64,000 bases of DNA from Amorphophallus konjac (lineage: Eukaryota > Streptophyta > Magnoliopsida > Alismatales > Araceae), in NCBI GenBank assembly GCA_022559845.1, contig JAHNEJ010003187.1, positions 62,001 through 126,000 on the forward strand, written 5' to 3'. The notes below the pieces were generated by a model. The model did no database searches, was not told where the DNA came from, and saw only the letters and a program-made list of their open reading frames with translations. The first letter of the stretch is position 1. Every line of letters begins with the position of its first letter. Of this stretch, positions 41,990-54,879 are shown one piece after another. The position numbers and the translations under genes were made by a program.

Positions 41990-42880
41990 TCAGTGTGAAA
42001 TACCTTCGGCCCTGCAAAGATTATAGAAGTTAGCATTCTCAAATTCACCACAATGATCAGATTGAATCTTGGAAATTTTAAACTCACCATCCTGCTTTAT
42101 CTTCATGTAGAGTGCCTGAAACTCATCAAAAGCATCATTTTTATGTGTGAGAAAGAAAACCCATGTGAACCTAGAAAAGTCATCTACTAAGACATATCCA
42201 TATTTTCTACCACTTAAACTAGCAGTTCTGGTTGGACCAAACAAGTCCATATGAATTAGCTCGAGTGGTTTGAATGATGTATTTTCAGATCTTCCCTTGA
42301 AGGATTTTCTTGTTTGTTTGCCTAGGGCACATGCATCACACAATTTATTTTCTTATTTAAATGATAATTCAGGCAACCCTTTCACCATTGAATACTTTAA
42401 CAATTTATGTAAGACATTGTAGCTAGCATGTCCTAGTCTACGATGCCATAACCAAGTAATTTCAGATTTTGGTGCAGCAAGACAAAGGTTTAAATGAGCA
42501 GGATCATCTAAGTCAATCATGTAAACATTGTTGACTCTCTTACCAGAAAATTTTACCTTGTCAGATTTTGGTTCAAGAATTCTGCATTCATGAGAGTCAA
42601 ACAACACTTTGTGACCTTTATCACACAATTGACTTATACTAAGCATGTTGTATTTCAAACCTTCAACTAGCAGCACGTTACAAATGGAGTTGGAGAGGTT
42701 CTTACCTACATTACATGTTCCAATGATTTTTCCCTTGTTGTTCCCTCCAAATGTGACATATCCTCCTTCCTTTTCCTCCAAGAGACAAATTTTTGATTTG
42801 TCTCCAGTCATGTGTCTTGAACAGCCGCTATCAAGGTACCACCTGTTATGCATGGCTGCAAGACATTCCTGCACAAGCAA
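41990..42880 (-). pseudogene. Copia protease and integrase fragments
   Basis: 42880-42353 holds the aspartic protease signature YLDSGCSRHMTGD and the GAG-pre-integrase region (LWHRRLGHASYNVL). 42343-41990 continues with the zinc domain CDACALGKQTRKSF and the integrase core (HMDLFGPTRTASLSGRKY, IQSDHCGEFEN). The usual SDHGGEF reads SDHCGEF here. A stop separates the two fragments, and further decayed integrase sequence extends to about 41640. Confidence 0.9.
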
Positions 42881-45055
42881 TTAAGCAATGGTGTTTGGAA
42901 CCCAACCAAATTTGGGCCTCATCAAACTTTTTAAAATTTCAAAATATGAAACCATTTCTTTTGGAATCCAAACCTTCTTAACATTTATATTTTGTTTGCT
43001 TAGAGCAGGGATTTGATTTTTCTTTTCAGCTTTGACATTCAGTTTTTGTTTAGAAGCTCTTTGTTGGATTTTGTGGAAGTTTGATGAATTTTGCTTCTTA
43101 AGCCATTGAGGTGGTTGGTTGGTTTTGAGTTGAAAATGATTATTTTGCCACCTATGGGATTGATGCACACAGAAGTCACAATTGCCCCAAGAATATGATG
43201 GTGTTGGCCTATATGAATGTGCAATCCAGTTATGGTGATATTTGGAAGATTGAGCATGCAATGGCCGAGGAAGTGTTTACCTATGCTGCGGGGAAGGTCG
43301 ACCTTTCTTAGGTTTTTGGATAAACTGTTTGGAAATTTTAGTTACTGCCTCTTCAATCTTTTCTTTTCCTTTGGATGTTATTTTTGAGGTTGAAACATCA
43401 GAAGAGGAAACAAATGTGACTATTTTTAGCCCAATTGGCCTTTTGTTTGTAGGTTCAAAACCCAACCATTCCATGTTGAAGTTCATTCTGGTACCTAGCA
43501 GTGCATCTATGTTTTCTCTTCCATCCACAGATTTTTCCAAAGATTGTTGTTTATCCTTCAACTCTTTTTGTAAGTTTTCAATGTTTTGCAGGAGTTGAAT
43601 GTTGACTTGTTTGATAGTTTCATACTTTTCATTGCTCAATTTGCTATCCTTTTCATAGGTTTGCATTTTTAGCTTCATGCTATCAATCTCATTTCTCAAA
43701 TCTTCATTTTCAGTTTCCAAGTCAGCCATTTCTTTTCTTCATTCCTCCAAGTTCTCAATCATTTTCTTAAGATCTTCAATTTCAGTTTCAAGTAGACCAT
43801 TCTTATCATTCATATCATGATCATGCACAAATGAGTTAATTTTATTTTTCAATGATTTATTCTCCTTTTTGTACATTTCATATTTTTCCATGAGTTGTAT
43901 ATATGCATCCTCCCAATCATCAATTGTATAATCTTCAAATGGGGAATTTACCTCAGTTTCTTCATCACCTTTGGCCATAAGGCAGAGATCTTCTTTTTCT
44001 TTGTCCGTGGAGCTAGTTCCGTCATCACTTTCCTCTTCATCGCTCCATGTGGACACCATGGCCTTATTCTTCTTCTTAACCTTCCATTTGTCAACTTTTC
44101 TGAATCTGTCGGGACAATCATTCTTGAAATGCCCTGGTTTGTTGCAAGAATAACAAATGATTTTGTCAGATTTCTTAGAGTTTTCAGAATTAGATTTGAA
44201 ACCATTTCTTACCTTTGACCTTCCTCTCATGAAGCTCTTACCTTCCTTTCTCAAGAATTTTTTGAACTTACGTGTGAGCATGGCTACGTCATCCTCATCT
44301 CGCTCACTTGCCGAATCCTCACCTTCATCAGAAGTACATTGACTGCTGGGTCCTGCTTTAAGAGTTAGGGATTTCTTCTTAGGTGTCTCAGCCTCTTTGT
44401 TCTTAAGGTTGATCTCATAGGTCATCAATGACCCAATGAGTTCATCTACCTTAGTCGTTGCGAGATCTCTGGATTCTTCAACAACGGTCGCCTTCGTGTG
44501 CCATGCTGAAGTTAATGATCTGAGAATTTTTCTTACAATTTCTTGCTCTGAATATTTCTTTCCCAAATCAGTTAAACTATTAGTGAGCACAGTCAATCGA
44601 GCATACATATCTTGAATTGACTCATCGGGCTTCATGCGGAGCATTTCATATTCAGAAACTAAAATGTTGACTTTTGTTTCTCGTATCTGAGAGGTTCCTT
44701 CATGTATTACCTCTAGCTTATCTCACATTAGTTTTGTAGATGCGCAGGTGGCCACTCTTGAGAATTCAATTGGATGGAGTGAGCATTGCATGATATGTTT
44801 AGCACTCCAGTTGACAGTGGATTGCCTTATCTGTTCTTTGGTCCACAAGTCCTCATCATCCGGCAGCTCATACGGACATTTGTTGATCACTCGCCAGAGT
44901 TCGTAGTCTTGGGAGCGAATGGACACCTGCATGCGATGTTTCCAATAAGGATAATTAGATCCAGTGAAATAAGGAGGCCTATTCACAGCATGTCCTTCAG
45001 GTAAATAACCCTTAGACGCTGATCCACCAATTCCCTCAAGGTCGTTGGACCCCAT
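42881..45055 (-). pseudogene. Copia gag with zinc knuckle and coiled coil, broken
   Basis: Starts at the ATG at 45055 (MGSNDLEGIGG), with the UBN2-type gag region (PYFTGSNYPYWKHRMQ). It is broken by a stop at 44723 and resumes 44644-43739 with the CCHC knuckle CYSCNKPGHFKNDC. Lys/Glu-rich coiled coils follow across 43729-43277, then a basic region to 42881. At least three stops or frame changes occur. Confidence 0.88.
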
Positions 45056-45067
45056 AATGAGATATTA

Positions 45068-45080
45068 GGCTTTGATACCA
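45068..45080 (-). promoter_or_regulatory. Copia primer-binding site (initiator tRNA-Met type)
   Basis: Minus strand TGGTATCAAAGCC, two bases inside the LTR end at 45083. It differs by one base from the usual TGGTATCAGAGC. Confidence 0.85.
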
Positions 45081-45082
45081 CT

Positions 45083-46710
45083 TGTTGTGTAGTGGACAAC
45101 GAATCTATAGGGGAGGGGTGAATAGATCTGCCCCTCTTTTTGTAATACAACCCTCTATAAGGCTAGTTAAAAATAATTACAGCGGAATACAACTAGCTTA
45201 GCGATATATAAAATGATTTGCTTAGAAATATGATTTCACAATATGGAGATTGAACCTAAGCATGCATCTAAAACATATCAATCGCACAATCAAAACACAA
45301 CACAAAAGATTTTAAGGTGGTTCGGACTGAATCCCCAGTCCTACGTCCACCCCTCACCAAATCCGGTGAGGCTCCACTAGTGCCTCGCACTGAACCGCAA
45401 ATCGGAAAGACCACCGATTGCCTTCCTACTAACCACCGGTAGGGACGTCAACACCGCAGATCGGACAACTTCCGATTGCCTTCCTACTAACCACCGGTAG
45501 GGACGATCTTCAGTTTCAATCGTTTGTATGAAATGAAAAAGAACAAATATGAAAACACTCAATCATCAAACAAGATAGAGAATATGATCAAAGTAGAAAG
45601 ATCTTGTCTGAGTTGTAGGAGCTTGAATCTGATGCTTCGATGGTGTCTTCTTCCTTGAGAGATGATCTTCCTTGAATCTCTTCTAGTTGATGAGGAAGAC
45701 TATGGATGTAGCTTGGATCTTCCTTTTGATCTTCTTGAGTTGATGAAGAGTTTGATGCAGTTTAGATCACCCTTGAGAGCCTTGATTGCTTCTTGCTAGC
45801 TTGGAGGTTGAGATAGCTTCAGATCTAGGCTTGAATCCCTTGGAATGGATGAAGAACTCTAGCCCGAAATACTGTTCACGGAGGTGCTACAGTATCGCGA
45901 ATCTCCTCCTCTAGCCTCCCTTGATCTCTCTTGTTCCAATTGAAGCATTAGTGTTTCTAACCCCTCAAGTGTTGGTTTTGTAGACTTTGAATGGTCCTTG
46001 GACATCCCCCAGACCAGATCCACAAGTCATGGGAGATTAGGTGAGTTTTGATTAAACAAATCCAAGGAAAGTGGCTGGCCACGAGGTGGAAATCGAAGTC
46101 AAACATGGCTGCATCGGGGTTGGCGGTCGACCTGTGGCTTCTTGCGGTCGACCTCTACTGAGAAACGCTATAGACGGATGTTCCCTGGGATTTCCGGTCG
46201 ACCGCTACTGGCTGGCGGTCGACCGCCACTGAGAGAGGTGCAGACTGGGAACATCTGGCTGGGGCGGTCGACGGCCCCCGTGCTGGCGGTCGACCGCCAG
46301 CTGGGCAGACCCCGGGTATTCTCGGGTCAGTCCGTTAACCTTCTTAGCTCAGTCGCTTAAGTCCTTTAGCACCCCATTCATGTCTGTAGCATCACCTTTG
46401 ACAGTCTAGAAGGTGTCAACTGAGTCTTTGACTTTGGGTTCTCTTGGTTATGCTTCTTTGTGCATCGACCTTAACTGTCATTGAGCTTTCACTTTTGCCA
46501 ACTCCACTCCATTCCTTGTCCATTCATTTGCATATCTGTCATGAACAAAACATCACGTATGTCAGTCATATAAGAGTGAAAAATAACAATGACTAATAGT
46601 GTTTAGCCATTATCAAAACCAAGAATGTCAAATAACTCAAAGGACCACATGATGATGTCGAATGACCCAAGTGATCACAAGATGACTCAAATTATCATAG
46701 GGGCACAACA
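45083..46710 (-). repeat. Copia 5' LTR
   Basis: 1628 bp with inverted termini TGTTGTG...CACAACA. It contains a GC-rich stretch (46120-46330) with several copies of GCGGTCGACC. Non-coding. Confidence 0.85.
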
Positions 46711-46714
46711 TGTC

Positions 46715-46985
46715 TCACCCCCATCCAGATTTATTCCGCAACTCATCAACAATACCATAAATCTTTCTAATTGTCTTCCAACGATTATTTAATTGGTGAC
46801 GGTCGTAGTTCAGGTTACACGATCGATTAAACATCGGGACTATCTCAACCCAACAATGAGGTTTGAACATACCAGAATTGTAATTATTCTTATCATATTG
46901 CTCGATCAATAATTGAAGGAGAACCCTATCCTGAGCCGTAGTCCAATTCTGTACACGGGCCTTAACTCTACTGGTTCCAGATTAA
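46715..46985 (-). pseudogene. Myb/SANT-like DNA-binding domain fragment
   Basis: The minus-strand frame from about 46985 reads RVKARVQNWTTAQDRVLL, then CWVEIVPMFN, LNNRWKTIRKIYGIVDEL and KSGWG. This is the Myb/SANT-like domain (PF12776-type) found in L10-interacting MYB proteins and in PIF/Harbinger-related genes. It ends at TGA where a Trp codon is expected, 4 nt before the copia LTR at 46710, so the copia insertion cuts it. A possible first exon ending ATCTCGGATGGCTACCTCTG with donor GTAAGT lies near 47143-47124, but I could not make its phase fit. Either a host gene remnant or part of an old transposon. Confidence 0.7.
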
Positions 46986-49301
46986 TTTGGAATTGACCCT
47001 AATATTAGTAAATAAATCACAAAAAGTACTTTAGTTTCACACGAGGGTGGACAGTTTACATGAATTTCCAGAACAAGAAGTATGAAATAGCATTTGTGTA
47101 ATGGGTTGTTGACGGAACTTACCAGAGGTAGCCATCCGAGATGTCCTCTTCCTCTTCAAGCTGGTTAAGTACCCATCGAGACAAAAAAAAATGAAAAAAT
47201 TAGATATGAGAATGTGAACACAATAATGAGTTTTAATTTATATATTGTAAGCAACAGACGTACTTAACTGACCCTCAAATAACCAGGCATATATCTTATA
47301 AAATCAGAAAATAGCTATAAATTGTCTGCCTATATGAGTTTATTGCTATAAACCCCATGCAGCAATCCTGCTTCCCCATAAAGTTAAAGATACAGATATG
47401 GTGGATCACACAGCTTGCAAGGAGAAAGATATAGCAAGACCTTTAACACAAGTAGGAGGACATCAGATCGAGTCATAGGGGGTCATTTGAGGGCTTGTGA
47501 TATAAGGTTTTGGTATGCAGAGAGGCTTTTGATCTAATTTTGCCTTATACTCATATAACCTATCTATTTTAAGCATTGAAGAATCTACAAAATATTCACT
47601 TTGGAAAACAATAAATAAAGGACTTTGCACTACTTAAGTATTGCTGAATTGTCATCTAGAAAAAGACAATTTCAATGACTAGCATACAAGGAATTTCAGA
47701 TTGTGATTCAGGAGTGTAAATATGATTGCAGAACGTAAAAAATGTAGAATCTGACACCCAGCGCAGTCAAGATAATAATAAAAGCAACTACACATAAACA
47801 AAAAGAAAAAAATCATTGCCACTAAAATACAAAAGAAATGTAAGACACCAATCAAGCACATTAGAAAATGTATTCTTGCAACTTGGGTCTGCTCGGATGA
47901 AATATCAGAAAGATTTGACAACAACAGCAACATTCGCCAACCTAATGTGACCCTCAAGTTTTTTGTAAGTAAACTACAACCAAATTTGACAACAAACTAC
48001 AACATTATTTGTATGCAGTAAACAAGTATAGGGGTCACCTTAATTAGTATGAAAAACCCTAATCGTCAACAATAGTTGATTGGCCAGTAGATACAAAGGC
48101 TCAAAATGTTTAAAAACAAACGAACATGCCAATATCCAAGGGTATCACATGAACTAATGCAAACTAATGATAAGCACAAAACTAAGAAACAATGAAGGAA
48201 CATAAATAAAAAAATAAAGATGTCAAAACAAAGTACAATACATGCGACATCAGTGAAGACATTTTCTCTGAAAATTCTGGATCTACTATAATGAGTTTAA
48301 TCTTCCACAATCCACATTTCTAGCACATGTGACATCATAGACCAAATTTACCCCTCCCACATATCATTCTAATCACTTTTATCTTTTTCATCTAGTCCAA
48401 TAAACTTAACTGGGAGTTATCCTTCTCAATGGAACATGATCTGAACCATGTTGGGCATATCCAAACAACTTTATATCTGCACTCTCTAATCTTGTCATTG
48501 TGTTACCAGAATGTACTACATCATAGTGATTATAAGATATCAAACATATGTGAAGTAAGCCTTTTCCCAGCACAGGGGCAAACATATGAATTTGGCATGA
48601 ATAAGATAATCTAAAGCTGCACTTAAGAAGCACGATGATATTTTTAAGGTCCTAGATTGGTAAAGCTGTTCGAATAGAATGTTGTATAAAGAATACAAGA
48701 ATGACCCTGGATCTGGGAGTTCCAATTATAAAGCAGTGAATGTATTTCAAGTCAGAGTGTATAGCCTTCAACACAAATGCCCTATTCAAGCTAAATTGAT
48801 ATTTGCCTAATGTCATTCCATGGAAAATACTACAGGTACTCTTCACCCAAAACCATAAAGCACTATGAATGCATGGATAAGCCATGCTGGAGTTGACCTC
48901 TGGGAAAAGGCGCATAAATTCAAAGAAAGGAAGAGAAGGTGGGAGGAGCGAAAACTGAGGACACAAAAAAACACACGGTAGTTCCACGACCTACTTGAGT
49001 AAACAAAAAAAGGACTAACCAGGAGTTGAAGGTCATTATCCACAATGATTTGAGGGATCATACCGAGGTTCTAGTTGCGGGTTATTGAAAATCAGTTGCA
49101 TAGGTGAACCAGCGCAAGGTAGTATGCAAACCAGACCATGGTAAAATGGAACCATCTTCAATAGGAGAGGGAAAGCACAGCAAGAAGGAAGGCATATGAT
49201 ATTACATGCCAGATTATCAATGATTACCGGAGATCATACCGAGGTCTTACTTGCAACTTTTCAAAATCAGATGCACAGGTGAATCAGCGCAGGGGAGTAT
49301 G
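46986..49301. other. AT-rich intergenic or intronic sequence
   Basis: No conserved coding region on either strand; only short frames. From about 49045 a diverged duplication of roughly 180 bp begins (GATCATACCGAGGT occurs near 49059 and 49232). The second copy is interrupted by the chromovirus and continues at 57097. Confidence 0.5.
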
Positions 49302-49919
49302 TGACGCGGCGACGACGTGGAAGACGGATCGTCGGCACTCCGGGACGCGGACGGGATGGGAACGGATAACTGCTATCTCACACAGCTCGGCCTCACGCCG
49401 GACGGTCTCACACCGGGCGACACTCAGATCTCACGAAAATGAGAAGAGAGGGAAGGAGAGGGGTGAACAAAGGGACAAGGCTCCTTTAACACAAAAGCTT
49501 TCATTCATTCATACAACATATCTCTCGTAACAAGCATTGGCCTCCTATTTATAGGAAAGGCCCATTACATTCATACCTTCCCTACTTTTCTTATTTGCAT
49601 ATCTATCCTAGCCTAATAAAACAAAGGCCACCAACCCACTAAAGACTTTGTGGGTTTTAATTAAATTAAATATAAAATACACACATGCTTATTTGACTTA
49701 GACTAGCCTAATAAGACGAAAGAAAAAAATACATGTAGGAGTACATGTATACATACATACACAAATACTCAATACTCAAAGATATAAATACACACAAGTA
49801 GAACTACTCAGTATGTCGGGTCTTCAATCGAGTCTCCGAGCCATAAGCTCGGTGCAGTTGGTGCGGTGCGGCGTCGGCTCCGAGTAGTGGGCCCAGTAGT
49901 AGACCCGGTGTCCCCACCA
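49302..49919 (-). repeat. Chromovirus 3' LTR
   Basis: TGACGCGGCG...CCACCA on the plus strand. A TATA box (minus strand TATAAATA, 49553-49546) lies within CCTATAAATAGGAGG. The last pol codons overlap the LTR: the stop is at 49808. Confidence 0.93.
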
Positions 49920-51955
49920 ACCCTCCTGGGGCGGCTGGAACTCGACTCCGTCGAGTAAGGGGGGACACTGCTGTGGTAGTGCTCCAGCAGATCTGGATCG
50001 AGGCGCTGGAGATCTTCCCAGCTGATCCAGGAATCGTCAGAAGGTGGACGGTCCCGCCAGCGGACAAGGTAGCGCGGGTACACCCTGCTCCGTGTAGTGG
50101 TCACCTGCTCATCCAATATCCTCTCAATGTGCTCGCGTGGTACTCTCAAGGCTGTGGGACGCACAGGGGTGGGCTCACTCTCAATGGGAGGAGAAGGCTC
50201 GAAAGGGTCACTAGGAATCGCTGTGGGTTCCTTGTAGGCCACTAGATCTGTCACATTAAAAGTCGAGCTAATCCCATATTCGGGAGGTAAGTCCACAACA
50301 TAAGCATTGGAGCCAATCTTCCGCAGAATTGGGAAGGGTCCATCACTACGGGCCTGCAACTTTTTAACGGCTCCTGAGGGGAGTCGTTCGGGTCGGACCC
50401 GTATCATAACCAAGTCACCTTCTTGAAATTCATGGTGACGCCTATGCGAATCAGCCAATTTTTTATAAGTCTCATTACTGAGGTTGATTTGCTTGCTAAT
50501 TGACTCATGCAGACTTTTGACATGCTGTGCAAATTCCTCAGCTGATTTGGACGTTCTAGACTCGAGGGGAAGGGGAATGAGATCCACATGTTTCCTAGGT
50601 TTGTAGCCATGCAAGACCTCAAATGGACTCATGCCTATGGACCTATTGATAGAGCTGTTGTATGCAAATTCGGCTCTGGGCAAAAGAAGATCCCAAGTGC
50701 CAAAATATTCCCCTACAAGACACCTCAACAGATTCCCTAAACTCCTATTGACGACCTCAGTTTGCCCATCAGTTTGGGGGTGATAGGCAGTGGAAAACTT
50801 CAGTTTGGTGCCAACTAGGTGCCAGAGTGTCTTCCAAAAATAGCTAGTGAACCGGACATCCCGGTCAGACACGATGGTTTGGGGGAGACCATGCAGACGC
50901 ACGACTTCATCAAAGAATAAATGGGCTACTCTAGATGCATCAGATGTTTTGGAACATGCAATGAAGTGGGCCATCTTAGAGAACCTATCAACGACAACAA
51001 AGATGGAATCATGCTTGTGAGCAGTGCGTGGTAATCCAAGGATAAAATCCATGCTCACATCAACCCATGGTTGATCAGGAACGGGGAGAGGAGTGTAGAG
51101 ACCAGTGTTCTGTTTGACCTGTTTGGCCATCGTGCATGTCCTACACTGGGCTACAATCTTGGCCACATCTCTCTTCAGGCCAGGCCAATAGAAGTGCTCC
51201 TCCACAGAATGGATAGTCTTGTTACGGCCAAAATGACCAGCAAGACCTCCAGCATGCATTTCCCAGACTAGAAAGTCCCGAACAGAAGTCCTCGGGACAC
51301 AGAGTTGCTGCCCTCGAAACAGAAAACCATCCTGGAGTAGATAGTCAACAAATGCTGTCGAGGATCCAGCAGACAGAGCAGAATAGGTAGGGCCAAAATC
51401 AGGACACTCTCCATAGAGTTCCTTCATGCGATCAAATCCCGTGACCTCTACCCGAATAGTGGAAAGAAGGGAGACCCTTCGACTTAAGGCGTCGGCCACC
51501 TTATTGTCCTTTCCAGCCTTATGATTTAGGACAAAAGTGAAAGACTGGAGGAATTCTACCCACCGACCATGCCTAGGGTTTAAACCCTTCTGAGAACTAA
51601 GGAATTTCAAAGCCTCGTGGTCCGAGTATAAGATAAACTCTTGTGGTAAGAGATAGTGTCTCCAGTGTTTGAGGGCTTGGACCACGGTATAAAACTCCTT
51701 ATCATATGTGGAGTATCGAAGCTTTGTATCAGAAAGCTTCTCACTGAAATAAGCCACAGGGTGGCTCTCCTGGCTAAGCACTCCACCTATTCCTACGCCA
51801 GATGCATCACAGGAAACCTCAAAGACTTTGGAAAAGTCTGGTAGGCGGAGGACAGGGGCTTTGGTCATAAGCTCCTTTATGACAAGAAAAGCCTGGGAGG
51901 CGGCTTTGGTCCACTCAAAATTTCCCTTACAGATGCAATCCGTAATGGGTGCCAT
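49808..51955 (-). pseudogene. Chromovirus RNase H, integrase and chromodomain
   Basis: A 715-codon ORF. Its N-terminal Met is an internal residue of the original polyprotein. It holds Ty3-type RNase H (FEVSCDASGVGIGGVLSQ ... VADALSRR), the integrase zinc domain (HAGGLAGHF ... CRTCTMAK) and a D,D,E core (MDFILGLP, SDRDVRFTS, GQTEVVNR). At the C-terminus, about residues 600-665, is a chromodomain (EHIERILDEQ, YLVRWRDRP, SWEDLQRL), which in chromoviruses guides integration to heterochromatin. It is out of frame with the RT part because of the lesion near 51970. Confidence 0.93.
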
Positions 51956-53652
51956 AATGGTGCTAAATCCCTGGATGGAACGTCATGGACATTCTGGGGC
52001 TCTGGCCAGTCTACTATGGCTCGGACCTTGGATTGGTCCACAGACACTCCATGACTTGAAACCACAAATCTGAGAAAAGTGACCCGATCTGTCATGAATT
52101 CACACTTAGTCAGATTGGCAAACAAGGTTTCTTTCCTCAGGGTCTCGCAGACCTCCCTCAAATGGTGAATGTGGTCCTGAGGGTTGTGGCTATAAATGAG
52201 GATGTCGTCAAAGTAGACGACAACAAAGCGACCAATGAGGGGGTGAAGGGTTTCAGTCATAAGCCTCATGAAGATACTAGGGGCATTGGATAGCCCAAAA
52301 GGCATGACAAGCCACTCATACAGACCCTCTTTTATTTTGAAGGCTGTCTTCCACTCATCCCCGGGTCGAATCCGGACCTGGTGGTAGCCACTTTTCAAGT
52401 CAATCTTGGAAAAGATGGTGGCTCCACTCATCATGTCAAGTATGTCATCAAGACGGGGAATGGGAAATCTATACTTGACAGTGATTTTGTTGATGGCGCG
52501 GCTGTCAACACACATCCGCCAGGTGCCATCTTTCTTTGGTGTGAGCAAGGCAGGAACAGCACATGGGCTCTTGCTCACCCTGAGAAAACCTTTGTGGATA
52601 AGGTCCTCGACAATCCTTTGGAGCTCAACATGCTCCTTGGGGTTCAACCTGTAGTGGGGAAGGTTGGGTAGGGTGGACCCCGGGACAAGATCAATGGCGT
52701 GTTGAACATCACGCATGGGAGGGAGTGTTGAAGGCAGGTCTTCCGGGAAGATGTCTTGGAAGTCCCGCAGGATTGCCTGGACTTCGGGTGGGACGGAGAC
52801 CTGGGACTCCTCAGAGGTAATGGTGACGACAACAGCCCAAACAGGGGCACCCTCGGCAACCTCTCTATTCATCTCACGAACACCTATGAAGTTAAGGCGC
52901 CTAATCGGGTCATGGTCAACCTTAGGGGCCTTAGGGATGGACATGACAGGTGTAGGAGAGGAGGGAATGGGAAGCTTCCCTTTGGTGGGGGTTGGAGCAT
53001 TCTCCCGAATTTTGGGGGATGCAGTGGGTGTGGAGGTAGGACTCTTTCCCGTGACCACCTTTGGGGGTGTTGGGAGCAACTGAATCCTCTTCCCATTGTG
53101 GGAGAAGGAACACTCATTGGACCGATCGAATGTAGTAAGGTCTACATCGTAGATCCACGGTCGTCCTAGGATGATGCTACCGACCTTCATGGGCACTACG
53201 TCACATAGGATCTGTCCTTGGTAGGACTGGAATTGGATGGGAATGACACACGTAGTGGTGACTGGAATAGAAGTGTCGTCAACCCAAGCCACGTTGTATG
53301 GCCTCGGATGAGGATGGGTAGGTAGACCTAGACGGGATACAAAGTCTGAAGAGACTGCATTAATACAGCTCCCGTTGTCAAAGATCACCTTGCAAGGTTG
53401 AGTTTTGACCATGATGTAGGTTTGGAAGATGGAGGTTCGACGCCAGTCGTCCTCCTGTGGGTGTGCCAGGATGCAGCGGACCACACTCAATCTTTCATGG
53501 TTAGAACTCTCGACAATATCTCCCACTTACATGTACTCGACATGCGTGCCATCATATCCTCCATCTAACTCCTCAAACTGGGTGATGAGGTCGGGATCGG
53601 CCTCATATCTCTCAAGGGTTTCTCCTTTCTGAGGTGGAAACTCCATAGGCTA
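51877..53652 (-). pseudogene. Chromovirus protease and reverse transcriptase
   Basis: 53526-51877 encodes the protease (FDNGSCINAV) and RT (DSRAINKITVKYRFPIPRLD; KIDLKSGYHQVRI; YFDDILIYSH). Upstream the same frame continues to gag but is cut by TAA at 53529-53527 and TAG at 53652-53650. After WPEPQNVHDV the usual residues linking RT to RNase H are missing and the frame changes, indicating a deletion of a few dozen bases near 51970. Confidence 0.92.
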
Positions 53653-54879
53653 GGAGTCGGTGATGACCAAGGCTCGGGTGGGGCAATTGGTGGCAATATG
53701 CCCTAGGTTATGACACCTGAAGCATCGGATTCTCGAGATAGGGGCTGGTTGGGAGGTGCTAGGGACGACTCCCTTTCCTTTGTCATCTCTCCTTTCAACT
53801 GATGGAGCATACTCCAGCCTAGGCACAGCTGCGGGTGCAGGTAAGGGGTTCCGTGGGAAAGGAGCTGTAGGGGCAACGGCCCTAAGTGGGGTAGCAGTAG
53901 GGACGTAGGAGGTGGAGGGACCAGCTCTCTCAGTATAGTGGACTATGGGATTTCGGGTTTCAGGTTGGCGGTAGATGGGAACCCGAGGTGGGGCCACCCT
54001 TTGAAACCTCTCAACATCTCGTGCAACCTGGTAGGCGTGCTCGAGGGTGTTAACCTCCCGTAAGAATAATTCCCGCTGAATACTCTCGTGTAGGCCAGCC
54101 CTAAACCGAGAGAGGGTGACGGAGGCATCCTCCATGACTCGACTCCGAAGGAAGAAGTCATCAAATTTGGTGATGTACTCGTCCACAGACTTTCCATCTT
54201 GGGTGAGTTTCTGCCATTGGTCTAAAAGACGCTGATGGTAGGAAGGTGGCAGATACTTCTCCCTCAATTTCTCCTTCATTTCTTCCCACGTGCTAATAGG
54301 CTCCTCCCGTCTCCGTGCTAGGAGATTCTCAACATTACACCAGTAGGTCTTGGCTTGACCTAGGAGTTTCATTTTGGCAAACCTTACCCTGGTGGCAGGG
54401 GTCATGCGGCGATGCCAATCAAAATATTGATCCATCCCGGTTTCCCACTCAAGGTATGTAGCGGGGTTGAGGGACCCATCGAAACTTGGAGCGTCAATTT
54501 TGACGTTCCGTAAGATGGTATCTTCATCGTCGTGGTCTCTCTCTCGAGGCACACGGGCCTCTTGCTCTCTACCTTGGGGAGCCTAATTCGGGCGGACTTG
54601 CTCTCTTTCCTCCCTAGGATTAGCTACGGGATTGCCGTGGCCATTCACCCTTCCTTCTTCCCCTTTTAATCGATCCTCTAAGGCTCGGATCCTCTTATCG
54701 AGTTCCGTCCGTAGTTGGCCTATGGATTCTTCAAAGTGGGCCACGAGATTATGCTCGAGCTGGACTAGCATAGCAGTCACGCTCTCTTGATCCATGGGTA
54801 GCATTGAGGGGCGCTCTAGACGGCCAGATGAATTTCTAGACCAACGTGGCATGCACGACCTCGGACGTAAATGATGCAA
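53650..54879 (-). pseudogene. Chromovirus gag with CCHC knuckle
   Basis: One frame from 54879 (or the internal ATG MLPMDQESV) to 53650 with an in-frame TAG at about 54585-54583. The capsid-type gag region is at about 54480-54030 (MKLLGQAKTYWCNVE, REKYLPPSYHQRLLDQW). The zinc knuckle CFRCHNLGHIATNC is near 53725-53680. A short coiled coil (HFEESIGQLRTELDKRI) lies before the stop. Confidence 0.9.

Larger units (their letters stand above)
40900..46710 (-). mobile_element. Ty1/copia Sirevirus-like element, decayed and split by Tat-A
   Basis: Minus strand: 5' LTR 46710-45083, iMet-type primer-binding site, gag, protease, integrase, RT up to 40900, where Tat-A interrupts. The remainder and 3' LTR should lie left of the window. 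Many stops and frame changes show age. The order PR-INT-RT is that of copia. A long coiled-coil gag extension and the YLDSGCSRHMTGD protease signature suggest the Sirevirus group. Confidence 0.88.

Noticed and set aside
41700..42350. Separate small genes on the minus strand
   Set aside because: They are fragments of one decayed copia integrase, recognised from conserved order and motifs.
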